Below, one piece after another: positions 33,855-43,000 of a stretch of DNA of 64,000 nucleotides (position 1 is the stretch's first letter; the number at the start of each line of letters is the position of its first letter). The notes under the pieces are model-generated. The model saw only the letters and a list, made by a program, of their open reading frames with translations, made no database searches and had not been told where the DNA came from. Made by a program: the position numbers and the translations under genes. The DNA comes from Nitrospiraceae bacterium (lineage in GTDB: Bacteria > Nitrospirota > Thermodesulfovibrionia > Thermodesulfovibrionales > UBA6898), in the NCBI GenBank assembly GCA_020347665.1, contig CP070737.1:1875806-1939805 (forward strand). Reading direction: 5' to 3'.

Positions 33855-34065
33855 ATCATTATCAAATAATAATTCTCTGGTAATCTCCGGGTAAGATTAA
33901 TCGATTATACTCGAAGACAGGATTAGAGTAGCGACCAGGGCCCTGCATCAGAAACGTTTTGATACGGCCGTTTCATAGTAATCGGCCAGTCATTTCTGAT
34001 GTCGTTATTAATCAGAGTGCTCCGTGTTAATGAGCGATTAGAAACCACATCAAAAGGGGGTAAAT
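33855..34065 (+). promoter_or_regulatory. Conserved promoter plus ~147-nt 5' leader, copy 2
   Basis: Homologous to 14317-14525 (-). It comprises a 33-nt block identical in both copies (33855-33887), TATACT at 33906-33911 with no good -35, then a leader of about 147 nt to the ATG at 34066. In the leader CATCAGAAA (33946-33954) pairs perfectly with TTTCTGATG (33993-34001), enclosing GGCCG/CGGCC. The leader ends with the shared ACCACATCAAAAGGGGGTA before the ATG. The preceding 33670-33854 shows nothing recognisable. Confidence 0.7.
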
Positions 34066-34878
34066 ATGTTTTTAGCAATAGTTAGGCAAAAAATGAATGG
34101 CAGAAAAAGACACATAGGTATGGTGCCTTTTCTCGCGGCGGTGATCGCCCTTATCATAGGGGTTACTGTTTCACAGAGTTGGGCAGACGGGCATAACATC
34201 GAGGATTTCGCAACTACAGAGGTTTTCCTGGAGTTCAACTCCACGGATCTCGATCTCGGCCTTCACCTTTTTTTCGATGCTCCAGGCTGGGAAAAGGTTA
34301 CGGTTGAAGGTCCAAACGGCACTACGTTCTCTGTCAAAAACGGTGGAGGCCTGAAGAAAATCGGCAGTACCGAGGTCTTCACTGAGAGCGCTGAGCCACC
34401 GCTCGACGAGGAGGATCTCCAGGAATCAATTGAGGAGTTTTTGGACATGTTCCCGGAAGGGGAATATTCATTTGAAGGCAAGACAGTCGATGGATTTAAA
34501 TTGATGGGTACAGCGATGCTAACGCACGACATCCCATCCGCACCTGGCCTCATATTCCCTGATTCTGATCTAGAAGAAAACGAGGCAGACCCCGAGGATA
34601 CTGTCATCAAATGGGAAGACACTTCAGAACCAGGAGATCCGGAGATTGTCCGTTACCAAGTCGTTGTTGAGTTCGAGGAGGAAATAACCGAAAACGTATT
34701 CGAGTTCAGCGTTGATGTTCTGGCTGACCCTAATGCTCTGTACCAGAGTGTGACGGTTCCAGAGGAATTTTTCGAAAGCCTTGAAGGACTTGAAGGTGAG
34801 TATAAGGCTGAGGTAGTAGCGATTGAAGGAAGCAGAAACGCGACCATCTCTGAAAAAGAATTCGATCTGGAGGAATAG
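34066..34878 (+). CDS. Secreted acidic two-domain protein, paralog B
   Basis: 270 aa. RBS AAAAGGGGG. A signal peptide (VPFLAAVIALIIGVTVSQSW-A) ends near residue 40. The N-terminal beta domain shares with paralog A LxLFFDAPGWEKVTVEGPNG, KKIGSTEVFTESAEPPLDEE, FPEGEYSFEGKTVDG and GTAMLTHDIP. The C-terminal fibronectin-III-like domain has VIKWEDTSEPGDPEIVRYQV and YKAEVVAIEGSRNATISEKE. Strongly acidic, no Cys, no enzyme motif. It carries a one-Glu-rich insertion relative to paralog A before the second domain. Similar unnamed secreted proteins exist in other environmental bacteria to my knowledge; the role is unknown. Confidence 0.85.
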   Translation: MFLAIVRQKMNGRKRHIGMVPFLAAVIALIIGVTVSQSWADGHNIEDFATTEVFLEFNSTDLDLGLHLFFDAPGWEKVTVEGPNGTTFSVKNGGGLKKIGSTEVFTESAEPPLDEEDLQESIEEFLDMFPEGEYSFEGKTVDGFKLMGTAMLTHDIPSAPGLIFPDSDLEENEADPEDTVIKWEDTSEPGDPEIVRYQVVVEFEEEITENVFEFSVDVLADPNALYQSVTVPEEFFESLEGLEGEYKAEVVAIEGSRNATISEKEFDLEE

Positions 34879-34910
34879 TCCCGGACACTACACTATATCC
34901 GTGGGATTGA

Positions 34911-34963
34911 GGGACTCCATTCGCATCTCGCATCAGTGCACTATCCGAGGCAAAGGGAGTCCC
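34911..34963 (+). repeat. Conserved 3' hairpin element, copy 2
   Basis: GGGACTCC (34911-34918) and GGAGTCCC (34956-34963) form a perfect 8-bp stem about 32 nt after the paralog B stop. The loop shares ATTCG.ATCTC..ATCAGTGCAC with the element after paralog A, while the 3' arm differs in the two copies yet remains complementary. CCGCCTCTGG follows in both. No T run. Confidence 0.55.
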
Positions 34964-35033
34964 GCCTCTGGTACTATACCTCATAACAATTCAGCTTACC
35001 GACAAAAGCTCAATATGTATTATCATAAAAGAT

Positions 35034-35699
35034 ATGGCTGATAATACATATGTCGGAAAAATAGTCTACGCTACTGTTTTCAGTATTTCAATGGCTTTCA
35101 TTGAATCCGCGGTTGTTGTGTATTTGCGTGCATTATACTATCCAGACGGTTTTTCGTTTCCCCTCAAATTAATGACCAACAACCTTATGGGCATTGAAGT
35201 ATTGCGTGAGGGTGCTACCATATTCATGCTCCTTTCAGTTGCAGCCCTTGCCGGCAAAAGATTTTGGGAACGATTTGCCTATTTTATTTTTTGTTTCGGT
35301 ATATGGGATATTTTTTACTATGTATGGCTTAAGTTTTTGATTGACTGGCCTCTGTCAATTGTCGAGTGGGACATTTTGTTCTTAATTCCTTTGCCCTGGA
35401 TAGGACCAGTTATCGCCCCGATCACCATATCAGTGCTGATGCTTATCAGCGGTATGGTCATCGTTCGTTTGTTCCACAGAGGATACGACTTTAAACCGAC
35501 AACACCCTCAGTGATACTTTTTTTAATTGGATCCGGAATAATATTGTATTCTTTCATGAGGGATACCGGCGCCACGCTTCATCAGCAGGAGCCGATGCCC
35601 TATCTGTATAAACTGCTCATTATTGGCGCGATGTTATATATCACGTCATTTATCATTTCATACAGAAGAATCGTACATACATCACGAGGGATTGTCTAA
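35034..35699 (+). CDS. Hypothetical integral membrane protein
   Basis: 221 aa with six or seven predicted helices (VYATVFSISMAFIESAVVVY, IFMLLSVAALAGKRFWERFA, YFIFCFGIWDIFYYVWLKFL, WIGPVIAPITISVLMLISGM, SVILFLIGSGIILYSFMRDT, LLIIGAMLYITSFIISYRRI). Conserved-looking polar residues in helices include Glu in the first and Asp in GIWDIFYYVWLK. No family named with confidence. It follows the paralog B 3' element; no good RBS. Confidence 0.7.
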   Translation: MADNTYVGKIVYATVFSISMAFIESAVVVYLRALYYPDGFSFPLKLMTNNLMGIEVLREGATIFMLLSVAALAGKRFWERFAYFIFCFGIWDIFYYVWLKFLIDWPLSIVEWDILFLIPLPWIGPVIAPITISVLMLISGMVIVRLFHRGYDFKPTTPSVILFLIGSGIILYSFMRDTGATLHQQEPMPYLYKLLIIGAMLYITSFIISYRRIVHTSRGIV

Positions 35700-35729
35700 T
35701 GGTCTGGAACTGGGCTCCATGAGGTCGTA

Positions 35730-37085
35730 TTATGACTCTATTATACCGAGCTTTTTGATCTTACGGTAGAGCGTCGCGAGGTCTACACCCAGCATTCTCG
35801 CTGCCTCTTCTTTATTCCAGTTATGTGCTTCCAAGGTATCAACGATTACCTTCTTTTCATAAGAATCTATCTTGTTTTTCAGTAAATCTCCTTCTACTTC
35901 TTTCATAACCAATAGTTTATCGGGCAATTCTTTCAGCTCGATCTTTTCTGAAGTTGCCAGTACCACTGCCCGCTCAAGAACATTTCTCAGTTCCCTGATA
36001 TTCCCTGGCCAGGAATAGTTATGCAGTACTTCCATAGCCTCATCACTAATCCCCGTTATATTCTTATTATTTTCCTTACAGCATTTTTCGAGGAAATGCT
36101 GGGCGAGCACGTCAATATCTTCCCTTCGCTCCCGTAGAGAAGGTATTTTCACTTCTATAACATTGAGTCGATAGTACAGATCCTCTCTGAACAATCCCTT
36201 TGCTATCAGCTCCTCCAGATTCTTGTTTGTGGCAGCAATGACCCGTACATCGACATATGTCTGTGATGTTCCGCCAATTGGTAGCACCTCACCAGACTCC
36301 AGCACCTTCAGCACTTTTGACTGAAGGCTTAATGGCATATCTCCTATTTCGTCAAGAAACAGCGTTCCTTCATCAGCCAAAACAATAAGCCCTTTCTTAT
36401 CGGATGCAGCACCGGTAAAGGCTCCTTTCCGATAACCGAATAATTCACTCTCAAGGAGGTTTTCAGGAATGGCAGAGCAGTTTATTGAAATAAATGGCCT
36501 GTCCTTTCTCTGGCTGTTGCAGTGGACGATCTCTGCAACAAGTCCCTTACCGGTTCCGCTCTCGCCCAAAATAAGAATATTGCTTCTCGTTGGTATCACC
36601 TTTTCCAGCACTTCAAACACATACATTATTTGGTTCGAAGTCCCGACAAATTCCTTGGATCCAAACTGCTGACTCAGCTGTTGTCGCAGGGCAAGATTTT
36701 CGTTCATAACCTTTTTGTGCTCGAGCAGTCTCCGAATGGTCATCTTTACGTCTTCGTTGATAAAGGGCTTGACAATATAATCACTTGCGCCTTTTTTCAT
36801 GGCTTCAACAGCAGATTCAACTGACGCAAAGGCAGTCATAATAATGATGAGGAGATTCGGGTTCTTCCCGAGGGCTTTTTCAAGCACCTGCATTCCATCA
36901 ATACCTTCCATTTTAAGATCTGTTATTACAAGGTCAAATGCCTCTTTTTCTATTTTCTCAAGGGCATCTTTACCACTGTAGGCGGTAACAACGGAATATC
37001 CTTCTCTCGAAAGCAGGAACTCCAGTGCCTTGCAGATATCCCGTTCGTCATCAACGACCAGTAATTTATAATTATTATTTTTCAT
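35730..37085 (-). CDS. Sigma-54-dependent response regulator (NtrC/AtoC type)
   Basis: 451 aa. REC (1-120) shows LLVVDDERDICKALEFL, LVITDLKMEGIDG and YIVKPF. The AAA+ domain has Walker A GESGTGKGLVAEIVH, the sigma-54 contact loop GAFTGA, LADEGTLFLDEIGDMPL as Walker B and the arginine-finger region EDLYYRLNVIEVKIPSLRER. A Fis-type HTH lies at the C terminus (EEAARMLGVDLATLYRKIKK). It overlaps its partner kinase gene by 11 nt, so this is a true two-component pair. Predicted to activate RpoN promoters; one such promoter lies at 31651. Confidence 0.95.
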   Translation of the reverse strand: MKNNNYKLLVVDDERDICKALEFLLSREGYSVVTAYSGKDALEKIEKEAFDLVITDLKMEGIDGMQVLEKALGKNPNLLIIIMTAFASVESAVEAMKKGASDYIVKPFINEDVKMTIRRLLEHKKVMNENLALRQQLSQQFGSKEFVGTSNQIMYVFEVLEKVIPTRSNILILGESGTGKGLVAEIVHCNSQRKDRPFISINCSAIPENLLESELFGYRKGAFTGAASDKKGLIVLADEGTLFLDEIGDMPLSLQSKVLKVLESGEVLPIGGTSQTYVDVRVIAATNKNLEELIAKGLFREDLYYRLNVIEVKIPSLRERREDIDVLAQHFLEKCCKENNKNITGISDEAMEVLHNYSWPGNIRELRNVLERAVVLATSEKIELKELPDKLLVMKEVEGDLLKNKIDSYEKKVIVDTLEAHNWNKEEAARMLGVDLATLYRKIKKLGIIES

Positions 37086-39519
37086 AACCGGGTAACCTCA
37101 CTCTGAATATTGAACCGCCTTCTGATTTGTTCTCAAATGAAATATCTCCATTGAAACTCTTCATAATACTGTAACTGACACCTAAACCAAGTCCGGTGCC
37201 TTTCTCTTTGGTAGTAAAAAACGGTTCGAATATCTTTTCAGCGTATTCCGCAGGCACACCGTGTCCGGTATCTGAAAAGGCGATTTCAATTTCGTCTCCT
37301 ACTTTTTTTGCTGTGATTTCGAGTGCTCCTGTATCCGTCATGGCATCTGCAGCGTTAAAAATGATATTCATAAATACCTGAATTAACTGCGTATCATCAA
37401 CGTGAACCTCTGGCAGATTGTCAGGAACGTCTACCTGAAAGGTAACGTTTTTCATCCGTTTATCATACCGCACTAGTTCCAGCGTAGAATCAACGATTCC
37501 ACGGATATTATGTTTCTTGACATTTGATGCTGTCGTTTTGGAAAAACTAGACATCTGCCGAACGATGCTGATAATCCGGTTTACATGTTTTGCTATTGTG
37601 TCAAGAGTTTCTTTTGTGAAGGAATCACACTCCATCGCCCGCAAGATCTGAACGTACGATGAGATAGAGGTAAGGGGATTGCCCACCTCATGAGCAACGC
37701 CCGCCGATATCCTCGCAAGATCGGAGAGCTTTTCCGAATGCATCATCTGTTCTTCCATTTTCTTCATTTCGGTTATATCCTGAACAAGCACTAATGCCTG
37801 ATGCGTTCCGTCGGAACTTATCAGCGGCGTTGAGGTTATCTGAAAATATCCCTTTCTTCTTCCGAGATCCTGAAAAATGATCTCCTGAACAATATTATTG
37901 TCTACTATTGAACGCTGGACGTCTGTTCCGCTATAGATTCTATCAAGAGACATATCGCCGATATCGTCCACGCCCATCCAATCCCTGAGTGTTCTGTTAA
38001 TCCACGTAATTTTTCTGTCACTGCCAACGATGAATAATCCCGCTTCAAGCGTCTCAACAATAGCATTTAATTTTTCTTTCTCGCTGAGCAGCTCATCAGT
38101 TCTTTCACGGACCAGTCCTTCAAGTTTTGCGGCGTAATCTCTCAGCGTTTCCCGTAAATGGACTTCTTCGGTAATTTCATTGCTCGAGAGAATAATTCCG
38201 GATACCGTGCCGTGAAGGATAAGGGGATTGATGCTAATGTTCAGGTACAACGTCTTTTCCGCTGTCTCATACGGAAAATCATGTAGCATACGGCTGGTTC
38301 CTTCAAGACAACTGGCAAAAATCTCCTTGAAGGTGTTCTTGTTTTTTTCATCAATGATCGGGAAAATGTCAAAAAAGTGCTTGCCAATAATATAGTCCTT
38401 TCCCTTTTTACAGAGTTGCTGGTGCGCGGCATTAACTGTTCTAATAATCAGGTCCTTGTCGAGCACCATAATCTTTGACTCCGTGCTTTGAAGAAGGTTT
38501 TCAAGGTAATCCCTCGCCTGAATAATCTCCTTCTCAAGGTACTTCTGTCTTTCTAGATGCTTGGCCTTCTCCTCTGCCTTAACCCTTTTCCTGTTAATGA
38601 GTATCGTGGCAAACGTACCCGCTATCGTAGCAATAAAAATGGAAATAACGAGCAGGGAATGCAGTTTCATACTTTTTCTTATACTATAGGTCACTTCCGA
38701 ATAGGGTATCGAGACGCAGACGATCCATGACATTTCGCCTACGTTTGAACGGGAAAAAGCTATGAGCTTATCTTCCCCGAACGGTGCACGGTAAGAACTG
38801 AAGCCAATATTGCCGCTTTCCAGAATCTTTTTTTCTGTTTTGAATGTTTTGTGACAGTCATAACACGAGGCATCAGTTTTATAAAGGTTTTTTCCAATCA
38901 TTTCAGGCTGAGTCGGATGAAACAGGAGTGTCCCCTGTCCGTCCATCATCCATGCGTGTCCCCTGATACCGACCCGTATCGGGGCCAAAAACTTCTTATT
39001 GATCGAGTCTATCATAACCTCCATGATGACAGCGCCGAGTATTTCTGCGCCCCGGACCACGGGCATCGCGAGCAATATACTTCTCTTGTCCGCAAGGGCA
39101 TCGATAAACCAAACATCCCCGGGAGGCAGTAACACGGTGCGTTTGAAGAGATCACGGTCCTGGCCATCCGGCTCTTTTGCCAGAAAACTATAGATAAGGT
39201 TGCCTTGTTTATCCCATACTTTCAAATCTATTTCAAGATCTTCTCTGAACTCAACATATGCGTTATTTACAAAGGAAGGGAGTCCTTCTCCTGTTATACC
39301 CCTGTCGGCCAGAAGACCGACGAAAGAAATGGTCTCATCCTCAAGATGGTCTATTTGATTTTCGATATTTTTCGCAATGGACTTTGCAATAATGAGCTGC
39401 TGCCGGTTAAACTGCTCAGCTATTTCGCTCTGGTAGCTCTGTTGAAAAAATATATTAAGGGTAATGATAAGAGATACAACAAAAAGAATAAGTATCAGTA
39501 TGAATATGTTAGTCCTCAA
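37075..39519 (-). CDS. Sensor histidine kinase with a heme-c motif in its periplasmic Cache domain
   Basis: 814 aa from a TTG start (AGAGGG upstream, 16 nt after the previous stop). TM1 (about 5-25), double-Cache-like periplasmic domain (about 30-285), TM2 (about 287-308), a coiled coil, two PAS domains (about 340-455 and 485-595), HisKA with GVAHEVGNPLTSISSYV, and HATPase with NIIFNAADAM, DTGHGVPAEYAEKIFEPFF and GTGLGLGVSYSIM. Inside the Cache domain C219-Y-D-C222-H223 is a CxxCH heme-c attachment motif, placed in the membrane-proximal half after FHPTQPEMIGKNLYKTD. A periplasmic redox or gas signal is likely. Overlaps its response regulator by 11 nt. Confidence 0.93.
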   Translation of the reverse strand: MRTNIFILILILFVVSLIITLNIFFQQSYQSEIAEQFNRQQLIIAKSIAKNIENQIDHLEDETISFVGLLADRGITGEGLPSFVNNAYVEFREDLEIDLKVWDKQGNLIYSFLAKEPDGQDRDLFKRTVLLPPGDVWFIDALADKRSILLAMPVVRGAEILGAVIMEVMIDSINKKFLAPIRVGIRGHAWMMDGQGTLLFHPTQPEMIGKNLYKTDASCYDCHKTFKTEKKILESGNIGFSSYRAPFGEDKLIAFSRSNVGEMSWIVCVSIPYSEVTYSIRKSMKLHSLLVISIFIATIAGTFATILINRKRVKAEEKAKHLERQKYLEKEIIQARDYLENLLQSTESKIMVLDKDLIIRTVNAAHQQLCKKGKDYIIGKHFFDIFPIIDEKNKNTFKEIFASCLEGTSRMLHDFPYETAEKTLYLNISINPLILHGTVSGIILSSNEITEEVHLRETLRDYAAKLEGLVRERTDELLSEKEKLNAIVETLEAGLFIVGSDRKITWINRTLRDWMGVDDIGDMSLDRIYSGTDVQRSIVDNNIVQEIIFQDLGRRKGYFQITSTPLISSDGTHQALVLVQDITEMKKMEEQMMHSEKLSDLARISAGVAHEVGNPLTSISSYVQILRAMECDSFTKETLDTIAKHVNRIISIVRQMSSFSKTTASNVKKHNIRGIVDSTLELVRYDKRMKNVTFQVDVPDNLPEVHVDDTQLIQVFMNIIFNAADAMTDTGALEITAKKVGDEIEIAFSDTGHGVPAEYAEKIFEPFFTTKEKGTGLGLGVSYSIMKSFNGDISFENKSEGGSIFRVRLPGYEK

Positions 39520-39535
39520 TGACGTGTTTTCCCTC

Positions 39536-40003
39536 TCATGCTTTTTTCGATCCAGAGAAGAGTTTATTCAGTTTTTTTGTGAACATGGTATAATGGGTAC
39601 CCTTCCAGTACACCTTACCACAAACATCGCACGTAAAGAAATTGTTAATGTTATGATATATGAAATCAGGGACATGCTCCTTAATCTCTCTTTTCCCTGC
39701 TACTGCGGTCAGGCTGCCGTTACATACCGTGCATCTACTTACTCTATCCGTAGTACTCAGATTGCGGAGTGAGATGATCTGCTGAAGCTGTTCAAAGGTA
39801 TCGTCAGAAGTGATAAAAATATAATCTCTCAGGGCCTTCTGATGTAGCAGGCCTGCATCCCTGGTAAGAACTGTCCTGTCCTGTTCCCTGGCAATTCTGA
39901 TAAGTTGCCGGTCGTCTATGTCAGGATAATACAATACATCAACACCGATGATCCTCAGCCACCTGGCAAGCCTTCCGAGCATTGCATCAGCGATAAATTT
40001 CAT
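39536..40003 (-). CDS. Mut7-C RNase (PIN-like) domain protein
   Basis: 155 aa from the ATG at 40003 (GGAGG 10 nt upstream); a longer frame from 40069 would begin inside the rpoC-proximal gap with unrelated residues. It starts KFIADAMLGRLARWLRIIGV with the catalytic Asp, then IAREQDRTVLTRDAGLL with the second acidic cluster. A C-terminal zinc ribbon follows (CTVCNGS...CDVCGKVYWKGTHY). Mut7-C proteins are predicted ribonucleases; some carry an N-terminal ubiquitin-like domain, absent here. It lies 66 nt after rpoC and 16 nt before the heme-Cache kinase, so all may share a transcript. Confidence 0.88.
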   Translation of the reverse strand: MKFIADAMLGRLARWLRIIGVDVLYYPDIDDRQLIRIAREQDRTVLTRDAGLLHQKALRDYIFITSDDTFEQLQQIISLRNLSTTDRVSRCTVCNGSLTAVAGKREIKEHVPDFIYHNINNFFTCDVCGKVYWKGTHYTMFTKKLNKLFSGSKKA

Positions 40004-40069
40004 GACATATGCATCCTCCGTATACTGTGACAGGAACAGAGGCAGCACACGGAGGATTTCAATACACAA

Positions 40070-43000
40070 TTATTCTTCGATAATCGGCTCGGAAATCATG
40101 GGTTTCAGTTCCCGCTTGACAAAGGTATTCCTGTATTGTTCCATACCGGTTCCAGCAGGTATGATTCTTCCCATGATTACATTTTCTTTCAGGCCGCGCA
40201 GTTCATCAATTGCACCGTTTATTGCAGCTTCGGTCAATACGCGGGTTGTTTCCTGGAAAGAAGCGGCAGAGACAAAGCTTTCCGTTGAAAGGGATGCCTT
40301 GGTAATGCCAAGAAGTAGAGGTTTGCCCTGAGCCGGGTTGCCTCCCTCGGCCTTTACTTTCGCATTCTCTTCATGGAACGGAATTCTGTCAACCTGTTCT
40401 CCAATCAAAAATATGGTATCTCCCGGATCTTCAATTCGCACTTTTTTCATCATCTGCCGGACAATCACCTCTATATGCTTGTCATTGATGGACACTCCCT
40501 GAAGCCGGTATACCTTTTGGACTTCATCAACAAGATAACGCTGGAGTTCGTTTGGCCCAAGAATATCAAGCACGCTGTGAGGGTTTACCGCACCATCCAT
40601 AAGCGGTTCGCCAGCCTTTACCCAATCACCTTCATGCACACTCACATGTTTGCCTTTCGGGATATCATATTCCTTCGTTGTCTCTCCTCCTTTTACCACA
40701 ACAACCCGTTTCCCTTTCTGCGCACTTTTGAATTCAACCATGCCGTCGATTTCTGAAACTAAGGCATGCTCTTTCGGCCTGCGTGCCTCAAATAACTCTG
40801 CTACCCTCGGAAGACCACCGGTTATATCTTTTGTTTTGGTTGTTTCTCTTGGAATTTTTGCCAGAATATCACCGGGGGATACCAGATCATTTCTATCAAC
40901 AAGAATATGGGCTCCAGAAGGCAAGAGATACCGAGCGATATTGTTGGTCCCCGGAATTTTGAGCGTTGTTTTTCCCTGCTTATCCTTTATCGAAATTCTC
41001 GGTCTCATGGTCGTAGGATAGTCAATAATAACCTTGTGCGAAAGACCGGTTGTTTCATCGACCTCTTCCTTGACACTCACTCCTTCAACAATGTCCCCGA
41101 GTGCAATACTCCCGCCAAGCTCCGTAATGATCGGTGTCGAATAGGGATCCCACTCAACCAGCCGCTGTCCGGCTTCAACTTTCTGACCGTTTTTCACGCG
41201 CAGTTTCGCACCGTACACCACAGTATATTTTTCCCGTTCGCGTCCTTTGGCATCGGTCACAGCAATACTGCCGTTCCTGTTCATAATGACAAGGAAGCCT
41301 TCCCTGTTCTTAACCGTATTTATGTTAATAAACTTTATCGTACCGTTGTACTTCGCCTCAAGAACAGTCTGTTCAACGACCTTAGAAGCGGTTCCTCCTA
41401 TATGAAACGTCCTCATGGTAAGCTGCGTTCCCGGTTCTCCAATTGATTGGGCCGCGATAATGCCGACTGATTCTCCTGTTTCAATCTGGCCGCCTGTCGT
41501 CAGGTCTCTTCCATAACATGTTCCGCAGGCCCCGAACTTGGAGTTACAGGTGAGAACCGATCTAATTTTTACGCTGTCGATTCCTGCTTCGATTATTTTT
41601 TCTGTGCAGGTCTCGTCAATTTCCTGGTTCTTCTTTAAAATCCGCTCACCCGTGACAGGATCTTTCAGATCTTCCACAGTAACCCTGCCCTGTATTCTCT
41701 CATCCAGCGGGAGTATGATTTCTCCACCTTCAACGAGGGACGTAACGGTAATGCCATTCGTGGTACCACAGTCCTTTTCCATAATCATGACATCCTGAGC
41801 CACATCAACAAGTCTCCGCGTAAGATATCCTGAATTCGCGGTCTTTAGCGCGGTGTCGGCAAGACCTTTTCGTGCGCCATGAGTAGAGATAAAATACTGG
41901 AGTGGTGTCAATCCCTCTCTGAAGTTAGCAGTAATGGGGGTTTCGATAATCTCACCGGAGGGCTTGGCCATCAATCCCCGCATACCGGCGAGCTGCCGTA
42001 TCTGGGCGGCACTGCCGCGGGCCCCGGAATCAGCCATCATGAATATGCTGTTGAAAGATCTCCGCTCCTGAAGCTCCCTTTCCGGATATAGACGATCGTC
42101 ATCTGCACCCAGTTCCTGCATCATCTCGTCTGCGATACGCTCTGTAACATTTGCCCAGATGTCAATAACCTTATTATATCGCTCACCCTGGGTAATCAGG
42201 CCGTCCGCATACTGTTTCTGGACTTCCATAACCTCCTGTTCAGCGCTATGGATCATAGATGCTTTTTGGGACGGAATATGCATGTCAGCCATACATATTG
42301 ACAGACCCGAATTTGTAGCAAAATGGAAACCAAGTTTTTCCAGATTATCGAGAAACACAACAGTCGCACGTTTTCCGGCAGTCTTATATGCATCCTCAAT
42401 AATCTTCGAAAGCTCTTTCTTGGTCATATCCCTATTAATTTTCGAGAACGGAATCTCCTCAGGAACTATCTCATAGAACAGAATTCTACCGACTGTTGTT
42501 TCTACGGATTCTCCATTAAGACGAACAGTTATCTTTGCATGCTCGCTCAATAATCCGGCATCATACGCGATTCGTACATCTGCAGGATCCGAAAAATATT
42601 TCCCTTCTCCAATCGCTCCCTTTCGCTCTTTCATAAGATAATAGATCCCCAGCACCATATCCTGCGTAGGAAGCATTATTGGTTTGCCGTTTGCCGGTGA
42701 AAGGATATTGTTCACCGCCATCATCAGAACCCGTGCCTCGACCTGTGCCTCAATTGATAGCGGTACATGAACCGCCATCTGGTCACCGTCAAAATCAGCA
42801 TTGAACGCTGAACAGACGAGCGGATGCAGTTTAATTGCCTTGCCCTCGACAAGAACCGGGTCAAAGGCCTGAATCCCCAGTCTGTGGAGGGTTGGCGCTC
42901 TGTTCAGAAGTACCGGTGTTTCCCGTATGACATCTTCCAGGGCATCCCAGACTTCTGCTGATTCTTTATCAACTAGCTTTTTCGCTGCTTTTATGGTTGT

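Noticed and set aside
33912-34065. Known c-di-GMP (GEMM) riboswitch in the cassette leader
   Set aside because: The GEMM core sequences and tetraloop/receptor were looked for and not found; CCAGGGCCCTG is only a superficial resemblance.
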